From: Cenococcum geophilum 1.58
Taxonomy: Eukaryota > Ascomycota > Dothideomycetes > Gloniales > Gloniaceae
DNA length: 64,000 bases
Assembly: GCA_001692895.1 (NCBI GenBank)
Contig: KV748221.1
Location: 1,095,056 to 1,159,055 of the forward strand
Direction: 5' to 3'
The notes under the pieces were generated by a model. The model was not told where the DNA came from and did no database searches. It saw only the letters and a list, made by a program, of their open reading frames with translations. Below are positions 43,480-53,255 of this stretch, piece after piece; position 1 is the first letter of the stretch, and each line of letters begins with the position of its first letter. Made by a program: the position numbers and the translations under genes.

Positions 43480-46400
43480 AAAGGACCCTTATCGGGGGTC
43501 CGCCACCTATCTATTATATAGTATAACTGCGGCAATATAAACTACCGCCTTGTAAGGCCCCTACTAGACAGTTTAGACCTAAAAAAAATACTATATCCTT
43601 GCTATATAAGAGCCGTATTATAATACCTTTATATAATCAATATACTGCCCCTAAGGATTCTAGCTCCTATATAAACTAAAAGTAGCTATACGCGTGTACT
43701 TTATAATTAGTAAGGCTATTAGCCTATCCTTATAGTTATAGCAGGCAGTTAACCTAGATATTGCAATTATAATAATCTAAACATATAGGGGACTAGTATA
43801 AATTATTAATGTATATAACCCTAGGGTCGAAGGGGTCCTATAAACAGAGAATATTATATTAGTAATAAGCTTACTAGAAACCGAAGGTATAGAGTCTATC
43901 CTATTAGGAGATATAAACCTCTACTACCCGCGGTAGAAGGGTATCTATGTTGCTGTAGATTAATAGTTAGAGTGCCTACTAAGAGTTATGGATATCTAGG
44001 GCCTTAAGCTAGCTACCCCCCTAGGAGTAATTATATGGTAATAAGGCACCGCCAGAAGTATAATTAACCTCATATTTATGGATAAAGGCCTATATTAGAG
44101 ACTTAAAAGGTATAACCCTAAAGAAGAATAGGCACTTACCCTAGACTATATCCCTATCTAGATATAGCTAGACCTAGATACTAAAGCGTAACTAAATAGA
44201 AAAAGATACGTAATAAGGAAGCTTAAAACAAATAGTTTCCTTAATATAGTTAAACAACAACTCTAAGACCTAGAAGAAATCTACCTAATACCAAACGAGC
44301 GAGGCTTACTGGCTACCCCCAAGGAAATTAACCAAAGATTAGAAAGGATCTAGGTAGCAATTAAAAATAGGCTAAAAGAGTACTGCCCGATCTTAAAACT
44401 GGGCCCCTATACGTAATATATATGGTCTATATAATGCGCAGTTCTGGTTACTAGCTAATAATAAGCAAGAAGGAAATATATAAGTAGCTATAACCCTAAA
44501 GACGAGAGATAATATAAAGACATAAGAAACTAGCTAAAGAATACCCTAAAAAAAGAAGCAAGAAATAACTGGAGATAGTTTATAAACGAGTATACTTCTA
44601 ACCCGAGCCTCCCCTATAATAAGGGCCTTTAGGCTATAGCGAAATAGGTAAAGAAAAAGGCAGGGCGCCTAGTAGAAGACCTATACCTACTACCCCTATA
44701 AAGAGTAAGAGAATTATAGGCTATAAATAATAATAATAAGAAGGTAAAGATCCTTATAGAAAGGTTCTTTCCCTAACTAGCTCTAGCAGACCTTAGTAAT
44801 ATCATAGGCGAAACACCAGTAACTCGCCTATGGGTTAATAGCGACATAATAATAGAGGAAATGGCTAGAACTATTAGCCGCCTTTTAAATAATATAGCAC
44901 TAGGACTAGATAGGATTCTAAATAAGGCCCTAAAAACCCATAGGCCACTTATAGCACCTTAGCTTATAGATATAGCTAGAGTATGCTTTGCTATAGGCTA
45001 CTACCTATAACTCGGAAGATCTATAATAATTGTTGTCCTACAAAAAAAAGGCAAAGTAGATTACTTAATCCCAGGAAGCTACCGCCCTATTGCTTTAGAA
45101 AATACCCTTAGTAAGATCTTAGAAAGGGTAATAGCGGAACGCATAGTAGATATAGTAGAGGAATACGCTCTACTACCACAAAGCCAAATAGAGGCAAGAA
45201 AGAACCGCTTAACACTATTAGCACTTACGCTACTCGCTACCACCATTAAATCTACATAGGCGATGCGAAAGGACTTTATAGTATTAATACTTAGCCTAGA
45301 TATTAGTGGTGCCTACAATAATATACCCTATAAGCGTCTCCTATATATCCTTAGGGTAAAGGGCTTCCTAGAATAGATTATATAATTTGTCTAAGGGTTT
45401 ATAGGCCAGAAAGAAATATTACTGGTCTTTAGCGGATACTAGAGCCCCCCTATTGCAGTTGCAACAGGAATACTATAAGGATTACCCCTCTCGCCTATAC
45501 TCTTCCTTTTCTTTATAAGCAACCTACTTAACTCCTTTAAGAAAGAAGCGACCTAAGGGATAGGCTTTGTTAACAATATAAACCTAATTATATACGGGCC
45601 AATAGCTATAAAGAATTGCAGAATACTAGAGAAAGCTTATAACACTTATATAGAATAGGCAAGACGTTATAGAGTTTAATTCTTACTAAAGAAATACTAG
45701 CTAATCTATTTTATAAGAAAACGTAACTAATCTATAGATCTTTAGTATATAATTCGCATCTAAGGCTTTAGGGGTTAACCAGTTTAGGGCCTAAGGGTAC
45801 TAGAAGTATAAGTAGATAGTAAGCTTTAGTAGAGCGTATATGCGGCGCAAGCGGCCTATAAAGGCTAAGTACAGTTTATCGCTTTATCTAGGATTGTTAA
45901 TTCTATATAGGGTCCATGCTTCTAGAGGTTATACCTACTATATATAGCAGTTGTCTGGCTAACCATAATATATAGATCTAGTATTTGGGCCATTAAAGAA
46001 ACTAAGAAGAGCCCCCTAAAATTACTCCTTAAACCACTTTAAAAGGTCTAAATAGCCTACCTTTAGAGTATTATAGGCGGGTATAAGCGAACGGCCATAG
46101 TACTGCTTAAGAAGGAATCCAATATTCCCCCCCTATAGTTATATATTAAAGCCGCTGCAATATAAAGGACGTAAAATAAACGCAACTCTAATGTTATAAA
46201 GTATATTAAGACACGCCTAAGTAAACTATAGAGGGACCTTAGGGTGCCCCATAGGAGAACAAACCAATAACCCTAAAGTAGGGAAGAGATATTAGAGAAA
46301 TAGGTAAAGAAAGTAAAAGAATAATAGTGTTGCTTTAGGGCCCAGGCCTATATAGAGGAGGAAGGGAGACGCGTAAGAGGTTAGTAAAGATAACAGTAAG

Positions 46401-47000
46401 ATAGAAAAAGGAGCTAAAGTAGAATACGTAAGAACGCTAGGAAACTATCTACCGTAATGCAATACTGGTTAGACTAACGCTAAAGAGGTAAATAGGAGTT
46501 AAAGGTATAGAGGCTAATTTAGGCAAGATAAACCTAAGCTATAGTATAGTTAACGCTATAGGGGGTAAATACCTAAGGGCTTTAAGAAGGCCTAATAAAG
46601 GCAGAAAATATAATAGTAACACTCTTAAGAATAGGAATAATAGGACTAAAAGATTGGCTTTACTGGGTGGGTGTCCTAGTAAGTAGCCTAAGATATAAAT
46701 ATAGCTGGCTAAGATAGATACTAAAACACGTAATACTGCTATGCCCCTTATGCACCAATTAAGAAATAATGCTCTTAGTAGCTAGTATAGAGAACTATAA
46801 TACACTGCTCTTAATATAAAAAGGCCTTAAGGCGGTTACCTAGTGGCTTATTAGTTAAAATGTGCTAAATTAGTTTTAGGTTATAAGGGAAATAGTAATA
46901 GAAGGCAAGGGGGCGAGNAGTAGGTGCCCCCTAGTAACTCTACAGTAGTAGAGTAAAAGTTTGTAATACTAGCGCGTCCGTAGGCTTATTACGGCAGTAG
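43480..47000 (+). pseudogene. LINE ORF2 remnant: endonuclease and reverse transcriptase
   Basis: APE-type endonuclease signs: NVYNPRVEGV near 43805 and LLGDINLYYPR near 43905. RT signs: SYRPIALENTLSKILERVI near 45080, LDISGAYNNI near 45295, GLPLSPILFLFFISNLLN near 45480 and FVNNINLIIYGP near 45565, where the usual FVDD is FVNN. The C-terminal part is repeated at 58517-59759. Interrupted by many TAG/TAA codons, so inactive. The minus-strand open frame at 43127-43363 is a shadow. Confidence 0.8.
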
Positions 47001-47227
47001 TGGTTCCTAAAAAGGTTAAATAGTAAGGTAGTAGAGNACTATAGGCGACTTATAGGCGCTAAGTAGGCGAGTCCTAAAAGGCGGGGAGATGGATTATGGG
47101 GTTTTCTTATTTTTCTTAAATAGAGTTTTCTCCCTATATGTAAATAAGGAGTAGTCCGCGTAGGCTTAATAGGGATCCAAATCGGACGTTAAGCAATGAA
47201 TTATTATTATTATATAAAGTTAGTAAT

Positions 47228-48065
47228 TCTTATTAATCTTAAAATAGGCTCTAGTAAGCTAAAGCATTATATTAAAGTTATAGTTTTTACCTATAATATA
47301 GTCGTAATAGAATATTACCGCTTGTCCCTTTAATATAATAGAGAAAGCGTAATAATATTAGTAGCGTTAAATTCTAACCTTATTATAACAGTTATAAAAG
47401 ACCTATAGTTTTGCTCCGAGCATATTATATAGTTCTTCTCTAAACTTCTTCTCTTTATCCGAATATACCTTTATTAGATTTATAACTTCTTATAGTAAAG
47501 GCTTACTAGTTAGCTAGAGTAGAGGAGGTAGAGGCGGAGTAACTCTAAGTAGGAGAGCACCTCTAGGTAGGAGAGTAGTTTTAGGTAAGGGGTTAGCGTT
47601 CTAGGGGTTTTAATATAAATTAAAGTTACCTTCTAAAGAATATGGGTTGTTTTTAGGTTTCTGTAGTTAATATATAATCTTAGCTTCTGTCTATATTAGT
47701 TCTTTTATACTAGTAATAACGGCCTAAATATTACTAGTAATTAGGTTACCGTTCTTAGTAATATATACCCCATTCCTATAGAGAAAGTCTTAAAAGTCCT
47801 AAATAATATTAATGTTGCTAAGTACCTAGGTATTAGCAGTCTATTTTATAAAATCCTCCTTAAAATCCTCCTATAGTTATAAGTCGGCGTAGTATCTATT
47901 TTAGTAAAATATAATATAGTATAGAAGAAAGCTGTTAACTTATTTTATGGTATAAGTTATTATATTAAAGGCAAATTCATCCTAATCTTTATTAATAAGT
48001 TTTGCGTACTTAGCTACCCCTAGTAGTAAGAAGTCTTTCTAGTTATTTAAAGTAGGCGTAGCCAT
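47228..48065 (-). pseudogene. Copia F gag, degraded
   Basis: The ATG at 48065 (minus) begins MATPTLNN; FLLLGVAKYAKLINKD follows. It is the N-terminal part of the copia F polyprotein, cut off from pol by the LINE. Stops appear early. Confidence 0.6.
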
Positions 48066-48470
48066 ATTTTTAGAGGGAGGGAAGTGTTATTAGTATAGGG
48101 ATTATTGTTTAGTACGCGTTTGTAATATATATTTATTATTTAATACGCGTTTATTATTTAGTACGCGTTTATAACGTATATTTGTGATTATAGGGCTTAA
48201 AACCAGTTCTAGCCTTAAATCGTAAAGACTTATAAAGTATATTATTCTACGTAATAGATATAAGAATCTATAATCTTAAAAAGGCTTAGGACCAGTTCTA
48301 GCCTTTAAATCCTTAGATTTGTAGAAGAGTTCTATTTAAAATTTAGAACCAGTTCTAACCTTAAAAGACAGCTTCCTCTAGCACGAGTAGCACTAGTATA
48401 GTAGCTCGTCTCTTCTTAGTGGAATACCTAGCTATTCTATAGTATAACAGTAAAGTTAACTACTAATTAG
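48066..48470 (-). other. Copia F 5' leader with direct repeats
   Basis: Between the 5' LTR and gag. Contains three copies of a ttagtacgcgttta-like unit (about 48110-48175) and three of ACCAGTTCTARCCTT (about 48202, 48273 and 48341). The minus-sense primer-site candidate CTAATTAGTA is at 48461-48470. Confidence 0.6.
48461..48470 (-). promoter_or_regulatory. Candidate primer-binding site, copia F
   Basis: Reads CTAATTAGTA on the minus strand, directly after the 5' LTR, as in copia C1 and C2. Confidence 0.45.
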
Positions 48471-48685
48471 TATTGGTTACATAAGGGGATATCATATAGC
48501 TACGGTTCGTAGATAGTATAATAATTGTTATTCTTGTATATATTAGGGAGGGCAAGGAGCTTAAGGCTCCTCGCCACGCTACTGCCGCGGCGACACGTGA
48601 CGGCAACTTGCCGTACGTAACGGCAACTTGCCACCCGTAATGGCAATTTGCCTTATATAGTGACCACTTGCCTTTATTCCCAACA
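48471..48685 (-). repeat. Copia F 5' LTR (right)
   Basis: 215 bp, TATTGGTTAC (RIP form of TG...) to CCCAACA, followed by the ATTTT duplication. Includes the ggcaacttgcc repeats. Confidence 0.9.
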
Positions 48686-48690
48686 ATTTT

Positions 48691-48803
48691 ATCAAAAGTT
48701 AAGTTATAATTAAGCTATAATTAAATTTTTATAATTATAAAATATATAGGGAGAGTTATTAAAAAGAGCTAAAGTTGGTAAGTTTTGGTGAAATTTGCGC
48801 TTT
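48691..48803. other. AT-rich spacer
   Basis: AT-rich, with no recognisable feature, between copia F and the small TIR element. Confidence 0.5.
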
Positions 48804-49591
48804 GACCAATGACTTTCTGTAGATAATTGTACACCCCCCACCAAATAGGCTTAGATCCTTCCTCTTCACGTTAGAGCGTCACGTGTGTACGTGCGCAACT
48901 GTCGCGCGCCCATACACCCAAATCAACACCTCGCATTTGCATGCTTTTCCCTACATCTACTATGGCTCTCAACCTGCCTCCGTTAAACCTGTACGATTAC
49001 CCAAACTTTGCCCTTGATGATATCAACGGGTTCGTTAAAGGGCAGGGCTATGCGGTGTCAAAATTCTGCTCAAACTGGCGGCATGGGCGCGGGCATAGCC
49101 GCAGAGGCAGTGCGCAAACCTTAAACAGACGCGGTAGCAGCCAAATCAGTCCAAGTATTGCCTCACAGACCACTGCGCAATCCACTCGATCGACTTAGGA
49201 GCAAGTAGGTGGTATCACTGGTGGTATTACAGGTGGTGAGAATGGTAGTGGGAGTCAAAATGCCTCTGCGGATGGCTTGCCAAATGTTCGCGGCAATATT
49301 TCACAGGCTTACAGCGGTCGTGGGGCCTTACCCTTTCAGCACGACTTTACTGAGGGGTCCTTTGGCGCATTCCAGCTCTGATTTGAACTCTACAAGTTGT
49401 ACTATAGTTAAAATTAAGACTTAATTGTAGTGGTATAGTCATAAAAGTTGCATTTTGAAACTTTGATTTTCGCGATGTAGATGCATACAAGTCAAACACA
49501 CGTGACGTTCTAACGTGAAGAGGAAGGATCTAAGCCTGTTTAGTGGGGGGTGTGCGCGCAGTAATTAGGGGGTGTGCAACTAGTAGTGGCC
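48804..49591 (+). mobile_element. 788-bp Mutator-like TIR element, lightly mutated
   Basis: Left end gaccaatgactttctgtag, then a TACACCCCCC run; right end (inverted) ggccactactagttgcacac with two CACCCCC runs about 24 bp apart. An inverted block of about 60 bp (aggcttagatccttcctctt, then cacgttag) follows on both sides. Terminal motifs are related to 12456-13320 and 17506-17592. It carries one short coding frame. No convincing target duplication. Far less RIP than its surroundings. Confidence 0.65.
48941..49381 (+). pseudogene. Truncated Mutator-like transposase (FAR1-like N-terminus), one premature TAG
   Basis: Frame of 147 codons from ATG 48941 (alternative Met at 48962) to TGA at 49379, interrupted by a single TAG at 49196-49198 that fits a mutated Gln codon. 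The segment FALDDINGFVKGQGYAVSKF resembles the start of the FAR1-type DNA-binding domain of fungal Mutator-like transposases. The rest is Gly/Ser/Gln-rich and lacks a DDE catalytic region. It looks like N- and C-terminal ends joined by an internal deletion. It could instead be an unrelated small gene carried by the element. Confidence 0.45.
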
Positions 49592-49916
49592 TTTAAAATA
49601 GGCCTAAGTATTAGTGAGAGTGTGCCTAGTGAGAGCCTAGAGTTAGTTAGGAAAAGAGGCTAAGAGTTAGCGAGGGAGGACTAAGNCCATGCTGATAAAG
49701 CGTGAGGTAGTAAACCTTTTCACTGCATTAACACTCTAAGGGCTCTTTGAGTCTGGCTGAGTCGATAGAGTCTGATTTAGCGCGTAGTGCCTATCTTGGA
49801 TTAAGGTTGCGCTTAGTATTAAGGCTAAAATTTAAGCGTGTCGCGTGACGCCAATTATTTCGTTTACTATATAACTAGGCCTTTACCTAGTACACCAATA
49901 AAAACCGTTTAAGAAA
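49592..49916 (+). other. Upstream region of the MYND pseudogene
   Basis: Moderately AT-rich, with short repeats of a tagtgagag motif near 49610-49640. It may include the old promoter of the following pseudogene. One ambiguous base at 49686. Confidence 0.35.
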
Positions 49917-50480
49917 ATGGCAACCTGCCTAGTCCGCTTTAATTTTAATATTGAATTCTAAGGCGAGTTTAAATATGTCTATAATGTACTATGTAGCCTT
50001 ATTACGTCCACTGCTTAAGTTACGCAACGTAATTTGGAATACGTTAAGAACTTTGTAACTATAATCCAACCCATTATGTAAGAGTATGAAGCCGTATGTC
50101 GCGCTGCCTTGAACCTAAAATGCTAAAGCTGTGGTTTACCCACTGTTAAAGTCCTTCTAATACCCGTGTTGTGGCTTTATATTGTGGACGAGCTATTCGT
50201 TACTGTATTTATTGACCCTATATATAATAAGAGTGAGTATAAGATATAGATGCGGCAGCAGATTTAGGATATAATGGCGCTGATTATAGTAGATAGTTAA
50301 GGGGTACTAGTAGGTGCTAGGGGATCTGGGAATACGCGGGAGATTTTACTGTATGGAGTCTGTGGAGAGACGAAGGCCATAAAGTGTGCGTAGTGCAAGG
50401 TCGTGGCGTATCATAGGAAGGAGTATTAGAAAGCGGATTGGAAGGCATATAAGAAGATCTGCGCGTTATTGGCGAGGTAA
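49917..50480 (+). pseudogene. MYND zinc-finger protein gene killed by RIP
   Basis: ATG at 49917 to TAA at 50478, 564 nt (188 codons) with no frameshift but nine internal TAA/TAG codons. The C-terminus reads YGVCGETKAIKCA, then CKVVAYHRKEY, KADWKAYKKIC. This keeps the spacing of a MYND finger (C-x2-C, C-x2-C, C-x3-C, then H and C), but two Cys and one His positions have become Tyr and one Cys position reads His. TGT/TGC-to-TAT/TAC and CAT-to-TAT are the G-to-A or C-to-T changes expected of RIP. MYND fingers mediate protein contacts in diverse fungal regulators. No introns are needed. Confidence 0.75.
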
Positions 50481-50950
50481 GATTTAAGATAGCTTGTGGC
50501 TAGAGTGGCTAAAGTAGCTGGAGTTTTATATATATGTTGTTATAAAAGAAAAGCAAAATTGTAAACTATGGACAATATAATGGACAAGTAGATTAAAACG
50601 TATTATTTTCTTGTCTATATAGCTATAGTCTCTTATTTAAGTGTATAAAGTCTTTTTATTTCTGCTAGTAGGCTATTATATAGGTAGAATTGGAGGTTGT
50701 TTATATTAATCTCTTGTAGAAGATACAGCCTAATTCTAGATTAAAGTTGTAATAGCTGTATATATCCAGAGCAAAATTTTTTATGCTTATCTTAACCTTT
50801 AGTAGTTAGGTTATTTTTAAGGTTAAGTACAGTAGTTATAAGCGTTAATTCTTAGACTTTATAATCTGTTATATTAAATATAAGACATATTAGAACCTAC
50901 TTCCTTCGTATAGAATATCCTTTAATTTTAATTAACCTTGTTATAGGGAA
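50481..50950. other. AT-rich segment between MYND pseudogene and Helitron
   Basis: No gene seen. The 3' end of the Helitron (hairpin and CTRR on the minus strand) should lie in or near here but could not be placed. Confidence 0.4.
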
Positions 50951-52809
50951 AATAGGGGTGATGTTAGGTTCAAAATCTTTAAATATAGTGTGTTTTAAGT
51001 TATTTTGTTGGAATAAAATATATATTAGCGGCTTAGTGCATAAGATATATAAATTATCTATTTTAAAGAACTTTGTTAGAGTTATAAGGTTAGTTATATA
51101 TTAAATAACATATACGTAAAGATATACTAATAGGGTTAATAATAATACCTAAAGCAATTCCACATGTTCTATCTATATGTCCTAGAAGTATATAAATATT
51201 AGTGAGAATTATTGTAGGCATTCCTAATATGTAAGAGAAGAGTCCTTAAAATAGGACGCTAGTACCTTAATCTATTTATTATAGTAAGTCTTCTATGGTA
51301 AGAAATAAAGTGGATATAGATATAATCCTAGTGTGCTACGCTAGGAAGATATATATTTTCTAAGATTAAGATTAAGTAAAGTGCTTTATTTAAATGTGGT
51401 TAATATAATATTAATATACGTTTAATTTAATAATAGTAATTATATTTTTTAATTCCGGTATAAAGAGTGACTTAGTAACTTTCTTATTTAATAAAGCGAG
51501 ATCCTCTTTAGTAAAGGCGCCGCCTCTCGCTTAATATAGTAAGTCTTAAAATATAGGATCCTATACCTACCTTATTTGTTTGTTAAGGATAATAACGTCT
51601 ATAAACCAATGCTAAATAATTTAACTATTTTTATCTTCGCCGTTCCCTATTCTCGGTTCTTTCTATAATACTAGTCCTCTAACAAGTAGGAATTGATAAA
51701 AATCACCCATAAATATAATAGTTAGTAGCCTACTAAAGAGATTGGGTAAGTTTCTGTCTAGGGATTTTGCGATCTTATATTATCTATTAATCTTACTTAG
51801 TATGCTTAAGTCTATTATACTAATTTTATTAATAATTATAATTGTTTTCTTGGCCTATAGTTTTGTAATATAAGGGCTTATACTTAGTTTCTGCGTTTTA
51901 GTAAGACTAATACCTAAGGCAGTATAGTAGGTATTTCCACTAATATTATTAGCTATAGCTCCCGTAGGCGCTGTAAGGATAACCTCGTCTTTATAAAGAA
52001 TAAGATCCATACCGGTAATAATAGCTTTAATAACTTGGCTTTTCCTAACTCTACCCTTACCTCTAATATAGAGAAGTGTTTATTTGCGCTTAAATATATT
52101 ATAAGGATGGTCTTTCTAAGCTAGCGCTCTAGAAAGCACTTTTTCTATAATAAGCCGTTATTTCTTATTAAGAGGGAGAATTTTACTAATAAGTATGGTT
52201 AGGGTTAATCCTAAAAGGTTATTGTTAATTTAAGATCGTTAATCTGCTAAGTTTAGTATAGTCTCTTCTATATTTAGAGTAGAGCGTAAAACACTATTAC
52301 CAAGGTTAAGGTCGAAATTATTAATTTAAAAAGCGATATACTCTTCTATTTCTATATTATTAATATTATTAAGCGTAGTAAGGCTCTTAATTCGTAATTC
52401 CTATTATTATAAGGTAGTATTAGGGAGAAATCTAAGGCTAAAAGCGGTATATTTTAGGTGTTCGTAAATATAGATAGAAGAATGGTTTTATAATTTTAGT
52501 AGTTAAATAGGCCTTAATTTAGAGAATAAGGAAGGAATATGTTTACTAGTATTAATACTTTCCCTATACTAAGATGTTATAATAAAATAATAGGCCGTAA
52601 TTAATAATTTAGAGCTGTATTCCTTATATAAAAAGGTTAAAGGCTCTTTAGCGTTTAAATTTAGATTGTTGGGCACTATATTATTAATATCATAGTCTAT
52701 ATAATTCTAAGATTAGAGCGCAGAATTAAGTTAAGCGTCTTCTCTTAACTTTTAAAGGAGGTTAAGATTCTAAGCGAAATTTTGGTTATAGGATAAAATT
52801 AAAGGTTTA

Positions 52810-52910
52810 TGTAACGTGGCCCGCCTCCACGTCGCCATACAGCCAAAAAGACTGAGAGTGCTTGCGAACTTGTCGCAAGCGCGGCGGGACCTAATATATA
52901 TACTCTTACA
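52810..52910. repeat. TRIM terminal direct repeat, left
   Basis: 101 bp, less mutated copy. Contains a hairpin, GCTTGCGA with TCGCAAGC. Confidence 0.8.
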
Positions 52911-53154
52911 ATTGCCCTCTCCTCTGCGCGCTCGTCCCCGAGCGCTTGCAGGGATTCCTCTATGCGCCCATTTAGGCCTCCACAGGGATTAAACGCTAAG
53001 AGTATCACTATATTAGTTAGTCCCCAGTAACATAAGCAATTAAAATCTCTACCAACGCCTTATTATACGGATGCGCGTTAGACTATACTAGAGCGAAGTA
53101 ACTAATGGGGATTAAACCTACGACACCTGGCCCTAGTAAGTTCGCAAGCATAAT

Positions 53155-53255
53155 TATAATATGGCCCGCCTCTATGTCGCCATACGGCCAAAAAGACTAA
53201 GAGTGCTTGCGAACTTGTCGTAAGCGCGGCGGGACCTAATATATATACTCTTACA
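53155..53255. repeat. TRIM terminal direct repeat, right
   Basis: 101 bp. Differences from the left copy are mainly C/T or G/A. Confidence 0.8.

Larger units (their letters stand above)
35759..47210 (+). mobile_element. Tad-like LINE, with gypsy C inserted in its 5' region
   Basis: Plus-strand non-LTR retrotransposon flanked by a 17-bp target duplication, tatataaagttagtaat, at 35742-35758 and 47211-47227. The 3' tail is an ATT/TTA repeat rather than poly-A. Subtracting gypsy C leaves about 5.6 kb: a GC-richer 5' leader (35780-36000), ORF1 with zinc knuckles, then ORF2 with endonuclease and RT. Its 3' 1.2 kb is repeated at 58517-59759 and, inverted, from 63297. Confidence 0.88.
24592..48685 (-). 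mobile_element. Copia F: minus-strand copia element hosting three nested retroelements
   Basis: The outermost element of a 24-kb nest. Its 215-bp LTRs at 24592-24806 and 48471-48685 are the same length and closely alike, and both sides carry the duplication ATTTT (24587-24591 and 48686-48690), so the two distant LTRs belong to one insertion. The gag start is at 48065 and RNase H near 25.3-25.8 kb, giving minus orientation. Pol is broken by copia C2 (26160-32621) and a LINE (35759-47210), and the LINE by gypsy C (36210-42082). Without the inserts it would be about 6.2 kb, a normal copia length. Confidence 0.9.
52810..53255. mobile_element. TRIM-like miniature LTR retroelement, 446 bp
   Basis: Two 101-bp direct repeats (52810-52910 and 53155-53255) starting TGTAA or its RIP form TATAA and ending TTACA. 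They surround a 244-bp non-coding middle and are flanked by the 5-bp duplication GTTTA (52805-52809 and 53256-53260). LTR-like ends, LTR length match and TSD together indicate a terminal-repeat retrotransposon in miniature. It is GC-richer and far less mutated than the Helitron it interrupts. No standard tRNA primer site is seen after the left repeat. Confidence 0.8.

Noticed and set aside
17573..48822. Inverted copies of a cagaaagtcatt sequence flanking 31 kb, as if one giant composite transposon
   Set aside because: The short match is part of the ends of two separate small elements, and each large element between them has its own TSD.
52861..52894. Helitron-type 3' end (hairpin then CTAA before T) inside the 101-bp repeat
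   Set aside because: Similarity between the two copies continues past CTAA to TTACA, and a perfect GTTTA duplication flanks the whole unit, so LTR ends fit better.
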